DNA of 64,000 nt from Thermasporomyces sp040195635 (GTDB lineage Bacteria > Actinomycetota > Actinomycetes > Propionibacteriales > Actinopolymorphaceae), in contig NZ_JBEFTX010000001.1 in the NCBI RefSeq assembly GCF_040195635.1, positions 186,001 through 250,000 of the forward strand, in the 5' to 3' direction. The notes beneath the pieces are model-generated. The model saw only the letters and a list, made by a program, of their open reading frames with translations. It did not search any database and was not told where the DNA came from. The translations under genes and the position numbers were made by a program. Every line of letters begins with the position of its first letter. Within the stretch, counting starts at the first letter, position 1. Positions 11,974 to 18,759 of the stretch are shown piece by piece.

Positions 11974-12684
11974 TCAGGAGCCGCCACGGGCCTGCCCGAT
12001 CTTGTCGGCGGCCTGCTTCACCGCCGCCCAGTGCTCCCGCGGCACCGAGCCCTTGATCACGATGTAGCTGAGCCACAGGACGAGCAGCCACAACGGCCAG
12101 CCGAGGGCCACCCGGGCGATTCCGAGTGCGACGACCTCGCCGGCGAGATACAGCGGCAACTGCACCGCCAGTTTGACCGCGAACAGACCCACCCAGAGCC
12201 AACCTGCCCGCATGAACGCGCTCAGCAGCACGGGATCCTGCCGCCAGGTGGTTCCCCAGCCCGCGGCGAAGCCCACGATCAGACCGATCAGCGGCCAGCG
12301 AAGGAGGTTTCCGACGAGATAGGCCACGGCGTAGCCGGCGTTGATGAACAGACCCGGGAGATAGAAGTCCTCGGCCTTCCCGGTGGCGTTCGCGATCAGC
12401 GCGGCAATGGCGACGCCGATGAAGCCGCCGATGATGTTCTGTAGCGGGTCGCGACGTACCAGCCGGATCACGGCCAACACCGCACCGACCGACAGGGCGA
12501 TGATCAGCGCCAACCGGAGATCCTGGCCAGACACCGTGTAGGCGATGAGGAAAGCTACGCCGGGTATACCCGCGTCGAGCATGCCTCCCCAGCCGCCGAA
12601 CGCCCGGACGAGGGAGAACCCTTCCTGCGCCGAAGGTTCCGGCTCGTCCACGCGCTGTTGTTCGGCTGGCGGTTGGTCGGTCAC
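11974..12684 (-). CDS. DUF3159 family membrane protein
   Basis: 236 residues. A charged Gln/Glu-rich N-terminus of about 25 residues is followed by about six membrane helices, for example AFLIAYTVSGQDLRLALIIA and LWLLVLWLSYIVI. DUF3159 proteins are actinobacterial and uncharacterised. In many genomes they sit, as here, between trkA genes and the OB-fold/DUF3710/dut genes. GTG start with TAGGGAG upstream, nine bases after the OB-fold gene, which suggests one operon running from dut. Confidence 0.9.
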   Translation of the reverse strand: MTDQPPAEQQRVDEPEPSAQEGFSLVRAFGGWGGMLDAGIPGVAFLIAYTVSGQDLRLALIIALSVGAVLAVIRLVRRDPLQNIIGGFIGVAIAALIANATGKAEDFYLPGLFINAGYAVAYLVGNLLRWPLIGLIVGFAAGWGTTWRQDPVLLSAFMRAGWLWVGLFAVKLAVQLPLYLAGEVVALGIARVALGWPLWLLVLWLSYIVIKGSVPREHWAAVKQAADKIGQARGGS

Positions 12685-12693
12685 CGCTGCTCC

Positions 12694-13095
12694 CTACTGG
12701 TCCGGGTCATCTGAGGGCCGAAGCTCATAGCGTGGGTTGTACATGATCCGCTCATCGTCGCGGAAAGCGATCAGCCCCTTCGCGATCAGGCCGCGCCCCG
12801 GTTCGATGCCGGCGATCCGGCGCCGGCCCAGCCAGACCAGGGTGACGGAGCCGGAACCGTCGTACAGCTCGGCCTCCAGCGCCGGGACGCCGCCTCGCGG
12901 TCGGAGGGTGACCGTGCGGAGGGTGCCGCAGAGTTGGACCTGTTCACGGTGAGCACAGCTCCCGATCGGCTCATAGCCCGATTCGAACACGTCGTCCTGC
13001 AGCTCGGCGGCCTCCAGCGCGTCCTGGCTGCTGGCGAGCCGGGAGAGGGCGCGGCGCCACATGCCGGTGCGCGTGGTCTTTCCACCCTCACTCAT
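12694..13095 (-). CDS. OB-fold nucleic-acid-binding protein
   Basis: 133 residues. After a basic N-terminal helix (WRRALSRLASSQDALEAAEL), an OB-fold anticodon-type domain runs from about residue 45 (VQLCGTLRTVTLRPRGGVPA) to the end (MYNPRYELRP). Such small OB proteins bind single-stranded nucleic acid in RecG- or AspRS-like folds. The partner here is unknown. Conserved synteny with DUF3159, DUF3710 and dut is the only functional hint. Start ATG with AGGAGG eleven bases upstream. Confidence 0.88.
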   Translation of the reverse strand: MSEGGKTTRTGMWRRALSRLASSQDALEAAELQDDVFESGYEPIGSCAHREQVQLCGTLRTVTLRPRGGVPALEAELYDGSGSVTLVWLGRRRIAGIEPGRGLIAKGLIAFRDDERIMYNPRYELRPSDDPDQ

Positions 13096-13204
13096 GGGGC
13101 GTCACGCCTCCTGGCCTCGGTCATGCGACGCAGGTTACCCGTGCCCGTGCCGCTTCGGCCGGTCGACCAGTCGCCGGACGGCTGCGGAGCCGTTCCGAGC
13201 CCGC

Positions 13205-13933
13205 CTACGTAGGTCGCGCAGCATGGGGGTCGCGCAACGGGATCATCTCGCCGGGCGCCATCGGACTCTTGCCGCGCACGACGACAATCGCGGACATGGC
13301 GGCAAGCAGGGGGCCTGCAGCCGCCGGGTCCGAGGCGGCCTGGCCGTGCAGGGTGCCGCGGAGGCCCCAGCGTGGGCCGTCGACGCCGACGAACCGCAAG
13401 GTCTTGTTGACCGGCTGACCGTCAGGTGTCCGACCCGGCATGATCACCTTGAGCTCGCGTCCGAACGGGCCCTCCCCTTCGGTCACGACCCCGCCCGCTC
13501 GCGTGACGTCGGCCGAGACGCTGCGCCGGTCCTCGTCCCAGAGGCCGCGGCTCTTCGGCGCCGCGAAGGCGCGTAGCTCGAGCGCTGATGCGCCCTGCAC
13601 GAGGAACACGGCATCCACCTGTGATGCCTGGTTGATTCCCACCTTGACCTCGACTCCGGCCATTCTGGGGATCTGCAGGGCGCCGAAGTCGTCCCGGCCG
13701 GCCGCCGCGGGATCGGAGCCGTGCTCCACCTCGCTGGAGTCGTAGGGTCCTGGGCGTGAGGGGACGCCGGGGGCTCCGGAAGCGGCGGTCGGTGCACCCC
13801 CGGCGTACGGATCTGCTGGATCCCACGCCGCCTGGTCAGGCATGGCGTCGTCGGGACCTCGGCCGCGACGCCTCCGGTCCCGCGCGTCGAGATCGGAGGT
13901 CGTCTGTGAAGGCTGCGCCTTGCGAAAGATCAC
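13205..13933 (-). CDS. DUF3710 family protein
   Basis: 242 residues from the GTG at 13933, chosen because GGAGGAA lies seven bases upstream inside dut and the longer frame would overlap dut extensively. A basic, disordered N-terminus (RDRRRRGRGPDD) is followed by an Asp/Pro-rich stretch. The conserved DUF3710 domain starts at about residue 90, with LQIPRMAGVEVKVGI and VDGPRWGLRGTLHG. Function is unknown; it is an actinobacterial marker with constant linkage to dut. One base separates it from the dut stop. Confidence 0.9.
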   Translation of the reverse strand: MIFRKAQPSQTTSDLDARDRRRRGRGPDDAMPDQAAWDPADPYAGGAPTAASGAPGVPSRPGPYDSSEVEHGSDPAAAGRDDFGALQIPRMAGVEVKVGINQASQVDAVFLVQGASALELRAFAAPKSRGLWDEDRRSVSADVTRAGGVVTEGEGPFGRELKVIMPGRTPDGQPVNKTLRFVGVDGPRWGLRGTLHGQAASDPAAAGPLLAAMSAIVVVRGKSPMAPGEMIPLRDPHAARPT

Positions 13934-13934
13934 G

Positions 13935-14420
13935 TCAGGTTCCTCCCCCACGGGTCTGGCCCGCCTCGGTAAAGCCACCGGTCGAGCCATAGCCGCCGTC
14001 ACCTCGCAGCGATTCGGGCAGGGTGTCGACCTCGATGAAGCGGGCTCGGTCGACACGCTGGATGACGAGTTGGGCGATCCGGTCGCCCCGGCGAAGCTCG
14101 ATCGGCTGGTGCGGGTCGAGGTTGATCAGGACGACGCGGAGTTCTCCCCGGTAGCCGGCGTCGACGGTGCCAGGCGCGTTCACGATCGACATCCCGCATC
14201 GTGCCGCGAGGCCGGACCTCGGATGGACGAAGGCGGCGTACCCGGCCGGCAGCGCGAGGGCGATGCCAGTGGGGACGACCGAACGCTCCCCCGGCTGGAG
14301 GGTGAGGCCAACCGTGGTGACAAGATCGGCACCGGCGTCACCCGCATGAGCATAGGCGGGAATGGTGACGTCTGGGTCGAGACGCCGGATGAGAACCGGT
14401 ACGTCGTTCTCGGGGGTCAC
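13935..14420 (-). CDS. dut: dUTP pyrophosphatase (dUTPase)
   Basis: 161 residues from the GTG at 14420. Hydrolyses dUTP to dUMP and pyrophosphate, keeping uracil out of DNA and supplying dTMP synthesis; active as a trimer. All five trimeric dUTPase motifs are visible: AHAGDAGADL, PRSGLAARCGMSIVN, GTVDAGYRGELRVVLIN, RRGDRIAQLV and the Gly-rich C-terminal GDGGYGSTGGF that closes over the nucleotide. First gene of the dut-DUF3710-OB-DUF3159 run; divergent from DUF3093. A longer start at 14483 would overlap the divergent gene. Confidence 0.95.
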   Translation of the reverse strand: MTPENDVPVLIRRLDPDVTIPAYAHAGDAGADLVTTVGLTLQPGERSVVPTGIALALPAGYAAFVHPRSGLAARCGMSIVNAPGTVDAGYRGELRVVLINLDPHQPIELRRGDRIAQLVIQRVDRARFIEVDTLPESLRGDGGYGSTGGFTEAGQTRGGGT

Positions 14421-14473
14421 GGTGCCCGACCCTACCCGTGGCACCGAGCGGGTGGATGGGAGGCTTGGCGGTC

Positions 14474-14989
14474 GTGAACGCACCGGCGGAGATCGACCCG
14501 GACCGGCACCAGTCCACTGCTGGCGCCACCCGCTACACCGAGCGCCTGTGGGTCCCGGTCTGGTGGTGGTTGGTCGTGGGCGGGCTGGCGGGCTCCTTCT
14601 GGTTCGCGGCCCAGCACGGGTGGCCGCATCTCGGTGGGCACCTCGCCGGACTCGCCACGACGCTGCTGTGCGCCGCCGGCCTCCTCGTCTACGGTCGGCT
14701 CGCGATCCGGGTCGACCAGCACTCGCTCCGGGTGGGCTCTGCCCGCCTCCCCCTCACGGCGGTGGGCTCGGCGCTTCCACTCTCGTCCGCGCAGGCGCGT
14801 GCCCTCCGCGGGCCGGCGGCAGACGCGACCGCGCGGATGTTCCTGCGGCCGTACCTCCCCCGCGGGATCCGCGTCGAGGTCACCGACCCCGCTGATCCGA
14901 CGCCGTACTGGTACGTCGCGACCCGACGCCCGGAAGCCCTCGCCCGCGCGCTCGACGACGCGGTGGCGGCTGCGAGGACTCGAGACTGA
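14474..14989 (+). CDS. DUF3093 family membrane protein
   Basis: 171 residues. I chose the GTG at 14474, which has GGGAGG ten bases upstream; in-frame GTG 14438 and ATG 14456 are alternatives. Two membrane helices (LWVPVWWWLVVGGLAGSFWF and LAGLATTLLCAAGLLVYGRL) are followed by a soluble domain with VDQHSLRVGSARLPL and ending in an RPEALARALD helix. DUF3093 is actinobacterial, of unknown function, and usually adjacent to dut as here. Confidence 0.88.
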   Translation: MNAPAEIDPDRHQSTAGATRYTERLWVPVWWWLVVGGLAGSFWFAAQHGWPHLGGHLAGLATTLLCAAGLLVYGRLAIRVDQHSLRVGSARLPLTAVGSALPLSSAQARALRGPAADATARMFLRPYLPRGIRVEVTDPADPTPYWYVATRRPEALARALDDAVAAARTRD

Positions 14990-15041
14990 CCCCGCGGACC
15001 GGTACCGCGTGGAAGACTCGGGACAAGAACGGAGGTTTCAC

Positions 15042-15332
15042 GTGGCTGGGTCGAAGCTTGGATGGACTGTCGTACGCGGCCTGAGCACCTTCGCCGCCGT
15101 GGCGGTGACCAAGAAGGTGGTCGACACCGGCTGGCGCTGGATCACCGGCAATGAGCCGCCGGCCGACCCGGACGATCCGGACCTCACCTGGCGCGAAGCC
15201 GTCACCTGGGCGGTGGCGAGTGGTGTCGGGGTCGCGGTCGCCAGGCTCCTTGCCGGCCGTCAGGCCGCCCGGATGTGGCGCAAGTGGACCGGTGAGCTGC
15301 CGCCCGGCCTGCGGCCCGACGACTCCGCGTGA
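15042..15332 (+). CDS. DUF4235 family small membrane protein
   Basis: 96 residues starting at the GTG at 15042, with GGAGG six bases before it. Two hydrophobic segments, VVRGLSTFAAVAVTKKVV and VTWAVASGVGVAVARLL, flank the conserved WRWITG loop. DUF4235 proteins are small actinobacterial membrane proteins of unknown role. Follows DUF3093 by 52 bp and ends at a strong inverted repeat. Confidence 0.88.
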   Translation: MAGSKLGWTVVRGLSTFAAVAVTKKVVDTGWRWITGNEPPADPDDPDLTWREAVTWAVASGVGVAVARLLAGRQAARMWRKWTGELPPGLRPDDSA

Positions 15333-15380
15333 CGCGGGCATCCGGTTTCCGGCTCATAGGGCCAGCGCGGGTCACACGCG

Positions 15381-15438
15381 ACGCGTCCGGCGCCGTGCCG
15401 ACCGACTTCTCGAGCGGTCAACACGGCGCCGGACGCGT
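15381..15438. terminator. Large bidirectional terminator hairpin
   Basis: A perfect 17-bp inverted repeat (ACGCGTCCGGCGCCGTG and its complement at 15422-15438) encloses a 24-base loop that can itself form a GACCG/CGGTC pair. It lies between the convergent DUF4235 and DUF4193 genes. No T-run follows, which is common for actinobacterial terminators. Confidence 0.8.
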
Positions 15439-15495
15439 TCCTGCGAGCGGGGCCAGACCCTTGTCCGTGGCCACCAGCAGGCGGCCCGGACCGGG

Positions 15496-15795
15496 CTAGG
15501 CAGCACAGTCGCGGCAGACCGGTTGGCCCTTCTTCTCGAATGCGAGCTGGCTCCGGTGGTGGACCAGGAAGCAGTTCGAGCAGGTGAACTCGTCTGACTG
15601 GCGGGGCAGCACCCGCACGGATAGTTCTTCGTTGGACAGGTCGGCACCGGGAAGTTCGAACGTCTCGGCTACTTCGGCCTCGTCGACGTCGACCTTCCCT
15701 GAGTTCTTGTCCATGCGCCGCGCCTTGAGCTCCTCGATGCTGTCCTCGGAGAGCTCTTCGTCTGTCTTGCGTGGCGCGTCGTAGTCGGTGGCCAT
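15496..15795 (-). CDS. DUF4193 zinc-ribbon protein
   Basis: 99 residues from the ATG at 15795 (MATDYDAPRKTDEELSEDS), the invariant start of this family. An acidic helical N-terminal half is followed by a C-terminal zinc ribbon: FTCSNCFLVHHRSQL, then VCRDCAA, with four cysteines. DUF4193 is strictly actinobacterial and uncharacterised. Single-gene unit, with a long upstream gap. Confidence 0.93.
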   Translation of the reverse strand: MATDYDAPRKTDEELSEDSIEELKARRMDKNSGKVDVDEAEVAETFELPGADLSNEELSVRVLPRQSDEFTCSNCFLVHHRSQLAFEKKGQPVCRDCAA

Positions 15796-16158
15796 CGTCC
15801 CTCTTCCCCCTGGCTCAGCGGGTGTTGCGGTACGCACATCCTTGTGCGCAAACGTCGCGCTCGACCCCCTCTGGTGGTGGCGCGCTTGGCGGTGCGCCCA
15901 TCACCGCTTGTCGAGCACGTAACGCGTGGCGGGCTGAACTTGTGCCCGATTCGCGGGCGCAGATTCTGCCCTATGCGGATCCGGCACACTCGTACTGGAT
16001 CCGCGTGTCGCTCGTGATCTTGCGGACGTACATCCCCGTTACGCCTGTGTCACTGTCACCCCTCTTTCATGGGGGGCGCCCGGATCCTACCCCGGAGCGA
16101 TAGGAAACCGTCCCCGAGGATGACATCGAGCAAGGTGTACGCCTGAGAGCCTTGGTTG
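15796..16158. other. 363-bp intergenic region, no gene seen
   Basis: Divergent promoter region between DUF4193 and the ABC exporter. It contains a CGGATCC/GGATCCG pair with a 14-base spacer (about 15976-16003). Open frames crossing it lack conserved residues. No riboswitch fold was recognised. Confidence 0.6.
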
Positions 16159-17139
16159 GTGCTCGAACTACTTGGCGTAACCAAGCGATACGGCGACCGC
16201 GTCGCCGTCGATAACCTCTCCTTGTCCGTTTTGCCCGGCCAGATGGTCGGATTCGTCGGGACGAACGGCGCTGGCAAGACGACCACGATGCGCATACTCA
16301 TGGGTGTCCTGGCCCAGGACGCCGGTGCCGTCCACTGGCACGGTCGACCGGCTGATGCCGACGCCCGCCGGGGTTTCGGGTATATGCCCGAAGAACGCGG
16401 CCTCTACCCCAAGATGCGGATCCGGAACCAACTGATCTATCTGGCCCGGTTGCGCGGGACCCCGCCGACGGTGGCAGCCGCGTCGGTCGCCTCGCTGCTG
16501 GGCGAGTTCGGCCTGGCCGACCGAGCGAACGAACGCGTGGAGCAACTGTCCCTCGGCAACCAGCAGCGGGTGCAGCTGGCCGCCGCGCTGGTCCACGATC
16601 CGGACCTGCTCGTGCTCGACGAGCCGTTCTCCGGCCTCGACCCGGTAGGGGTCGATGCCCTCGCCCACATTCTGAGCGAGCGGGTCCGGCGAGGTGTCGG
16701 CGTCCTCTTCTCCAGCCACCAGCTGGAGCTCGTGGAGCGGTTGTGCGATGCCGTCGGGATCATCCAGGCGGGGCGGATCGTCGCGTCCGGCCCGGTCGAG
16801 GACCTTCGCAACAAGGACCGTCCACGCCGTTACCGGGTGGTGGTCGGCGCACCGCCGGGGTGGAGCGCGGCAGTGCGGGGCGCCCAGGTCCTCACCGAGC
16901 GGGCTGCCGTTGGACCGACGGAGAGGGCGGCCACGGAGACGGTGGTCGAGCTCGCCGAGGGAACCGACGACCAACTCCTGCTCGACACTGCCCGTGCCGC
17001 TGGCGCGGTCCAGGAGTTCCGCTGGCTGACCCCCACGCTGGCGGAGCTCTTCCGGGAAGCCGTCTCCGAGGCTGACAGCGCCCTTCCGGGGAACGCCACC
17101 GGAACGCAGGACTCGCAGAAGACGGAGGTCGTCGCATGA
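16159..17139 (+). CDS. ABC exporter ATP-binding protein, NatA-like
   Basis: 326 residues from GTG 16159; a TTG three bases earlier is the alternative. Walker A GTNGAGKTTTMRIL, signature LSLGNQQRVQLAAAL, Walker B LLVLDEPFSGLDP and the switch histidine in FSSHQLELVERLCD are all intact. YMPEERGLYPKM and the C-terminal extension match the NatA/YhaQ class that pairs with NatB/YhaP ABC-2 permeases for Na+ or drug efflux. The stop codon overlaps the first mini-cistron by ATGA. Confidence 0.93.
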   Translation: MLELLGVTKRYGDRVAVDNLSLSVLPGQMVGFVGTNGAGKTTTMRILMGVLAQDAGAVHWHGRPADADARRGFGYMPEERGLYPKMRIRNQLIYLARLRGTPPTVAAASVASLLGEFGLADRANERVEQLSLGNQQRVQLAAALVHDPDLLVLDEPFSGLDPVGVDALAHILSERVRRGVGVLFSSHQLELVERLCDAVGIIQAGRIVASGPVEDLRNKDRPRRYRVVVGAPPGWSAAVRGAQVLTERAAVGPTERAATETVVELAEGTDDQLLLDTARAAGAVQEFRWLTPTLAELFREAVSEADSALPGNATGTQDSQKTEVVA

Positions 17140-17311
17140 GCGCGAGGAGCCCCCACGCAGGTACGCCGAGGAACGAGGTGTGCCGAAGTGAGGAACCGCA
17201 GCGGTCATGCGAAAGGAGACCAGCATGAGCGCGAGGAGCCCCCACGCAGGTACGCCGAGGGACGAGGTGTGCCGAAGTGAGGCACCGCAGCGGCCATGCG
17301 AAAGGAGACCA
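17134..17311 (+). repeat. 89-bp tandem duplication, two copies
   Basis: Copy 1 is 17134-17222 and copy 2 is 17223-17311, with three substitutions between them. Each copy runs from GCATGAGCGCG to the ribosome binding site GAAAGGAGACCA, so it carries an ATG at its left end and an AAAGGAG for the next ATG at its right end. A third partial match, GCATGAGCGCG, begins at 17312 and forms the permease start. Confidence 0.95.
17136..17228 (+). CDS. Mini-cistron 1, 30 residues
   Basis: An ATG-to-TGA frame of 31 codons. Its ATG lies inside the ATPase stop (ATGA) and its own stop lies inside the next ATG (ATGA). The peptide begins MSARSPHAGTPRNEV and is basic with two cysteines. Length, both overlaps and the internal AAAGGAG are preserved in the second copy. 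The product may matter less than the act of translation, which would pass ribosomes to the permease. No homologue is named with confidence. Confidence 0.5.
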   Translation: MSARSPHAGTPRNEVCRSEEPQRSCERRPA

Positions 17312-17317
17312 GCATGA
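17225..17317 (+). CDS. Mini-cistron 2, 30 residues
   Basis: Second copy of the 31-codon frame, starting MSARSPHAGTPRDEV. It differs from copy 1 in residues Asn/Asp, Glu/Ala and Ser/Pro. AAAGGAG precedes its ATG seven bases upstream, and its TGA overlaps the permease ATG at 17314. Because the repeat is 89 bp (93 minus the 4-base overlap), successive cistrons change frame but keep coupling. Confidence 0.5.
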   Translation: MSARSPHAGTPRDEVCRSEAPQRPCERRPA

Positions 17318-18534
17318 GCGCGGCTCTGACCTTCCGGGAGGCGACGCGGACTGTCGCCCGGCGTGAGCTGTCCGAACGGCTGCGTGACCGGTCGTTCTGG
17401 TTCTCGACCGTGATCACACTGGTGATCCTGGGAGCCGTGCTGTTCATGCCGAAACTGTTCGGCAATGACGGTACGCACAAGGTGGCGATCGCCGACGGCA
17501 TCTACAAGCTGTCGGCGGCGGTGAACGCCCAGGAGCAGCTGCTCGGCATCACCGTCGAGCAGCACCAGTACTCCTCCGAGGCGCGTGCCAAGGTGGCCGT
17601 CGAGGACGGCGACCTCGACGCCTACATCATGAAAGACAAGATCCTCGTCAAGGAGGACCTGGACGACACGCTCGCGGCCGCGCTGCAGGCGGCCCATCGC
17701 GACGTGACCGCCACGGCGCAGCTTCGCGCCAAGGGGCTCGACCTGGACGAAGCGCGGGCCGTCCAGTCCGTGCCTCCGCTCGCCGTCGACGCGCTCGACC
17801 CGCCGGACCCGAAGGCCGAGCAGCGGGGTCAGGTGGCCTTCATCGGCAGCATCGTCCTCTACGGCCAGATCATCGGCTACTGCATGTGGGTGGCGTTCGG
17901 AATCGTGGAGGAGAAGGCGAGCCGGGTAGTCGAGCTGATCCTCTCGGCGATCAACACCAAGGCCCTGCTGGCCGGGAAGATCCTCGGCATCGGGCTGCTC
18001 GGGTTCCTCCAGCTGACTCTGATCGCGGCCTTCGGCTTGTTGCTCGGCAACGCCACGGGGATGCTGGAGGTGACGCCGGACCTGTTGGTCCCGGTCGGGT
18101 TCGTCCTGTTGTGGTTCGTTCTCGGCTACGCCTTCTACAGTGCGGTGTTCGCGGCGAGCGCCGCGCGAGTGTCCCGTCAGGAGGAGCTGCAGAACGTCAT
18201 CGGGCCGGCGAACATGCTGATCATGGTGTCGTTCTTCGCCACGTTCTACGTCAACTTCAACCCTGACGGCTTGGCGTCGCGACTGCTCGGCGTGATCCCA
18301 CCTTTCTCCGCGCTGTGCGCGCCGGTACGCATGTCCCGCGGCTCGGCGCCCTGGTGGGAGACGGGACTCGCGTTGGGCCTGATGCTGGCGGCCATCGCGT
18401 TTCTCGTCGTCGCCGGCGCCCGGATCTACGAGGGGGCGATCCTGCGGATGGGTGCGAAGATCTCGCTCAAGGACGCCTGGCTCGGCGCGAGGCGGCGGCC
18501 GGAAACGGCGGAGGAGGCCTTGTCCGCCGGATGA
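17314..18534 (+). CDS. ABC-2 type exporter permease, NatB/YhaP-like
   Basis: 406 residues from the ATG at 17314, with AAAGGAG seven bases upstream; the ATG at 17296 lies inside the repeat and is rejected. One N-terminal helix (FWFSTVITLVILGAVLFMP) is followed by an extracytoplasmic domain of about 130 residues and then six helices, with EEKASRVVELILSAINTKALLAGK before the second, a hallmark of NatB-like ABC-2 permeases. Partner of the ATPase upstream. Substrate unknown: sodium, drug and peptide efflux are all known for the class. Confidence 0.92.
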   Translation: MSAALTFREATRTVARRELSERLRDRSFWFSTVITLVILGAVLFMPKLFGNDGTHKVAIADGIYKLSAAVNAQEQLLGITVEQHQYSSEARAKVAVEDGDLDAYIMKDKILVKEDLDDTLAAALQAAHRDVTATAQLRAKGLDLDEARAVQSVPPLAVDALDPPDPKAEQRGQVAFIGSIVLYGQIIGYCMWVAFGIVEEKASRVVELILSAINTKALLAGKILGIGLLGFLQLTLIAAFGLLLGNATGMLEVTPDLLVPVGFVLLWFVLGYAFYSAVFAASAARVSRQEELQNVIGPANMLIMVSFFATFYVNFNPDGLASRLLGVIPPFSALCAPVRMSRGSAPWWETGLALGLMLAAIAFLVVAGARIYEGAILRMGAKISLKDAWLGARRRPETAEEALSAG

Positions 18535-18672
18535 GTTCGCACGGCACATTGTGTGAGGGGCGCACGGCGCCAACGAGGTATTGGAGGAGGGCACCCTCAT
18601 CCAAGGCAAGCGCCTGGCGCGAAGCGCAGACCACAAAGCATGACCCGAGGGGTCGGGTGACCTGGACACGGA

Positions 18673-18707
18673 CGGACCCCCGACAGGGCATGCCTGTCGG
18701 GGGTCCG
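18673..18707. terminator. Strong terminator between ABC exporter and importer operons
   Basis: CGGACCCCCGACAGG pairs perfectly with the complement at 18693-18707 (15 bp) around a five-base loop. It separates two convergent operons and can act on both strands. Confidence 0.85.
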
Positions 18708-18759
18708 CCCGTGTTGCTCCGCCGCTCCACTGACCGCGTGGGGTCGGCCGAACTCTCGC

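Noticed and set aside
12031..12444. Plus-strand frame opposite DUF3159
   Set aside because: Gln/Glu/His-rich antisense shadow of a membrane-protein gene.
17134..17311. 89-bp repeat considered as an insertion-sequence end or attachment site
   Set aside because: No transposase, terminal inverted repeats or target duplication; the repeat boundaries match start codon and ribosome site instead.
16168..18669. 833-codon frame antisense to both ABC exporter genes
   Set aside because: Shadow frame; it runs through the 89-bp repeat and two well-supported genes.
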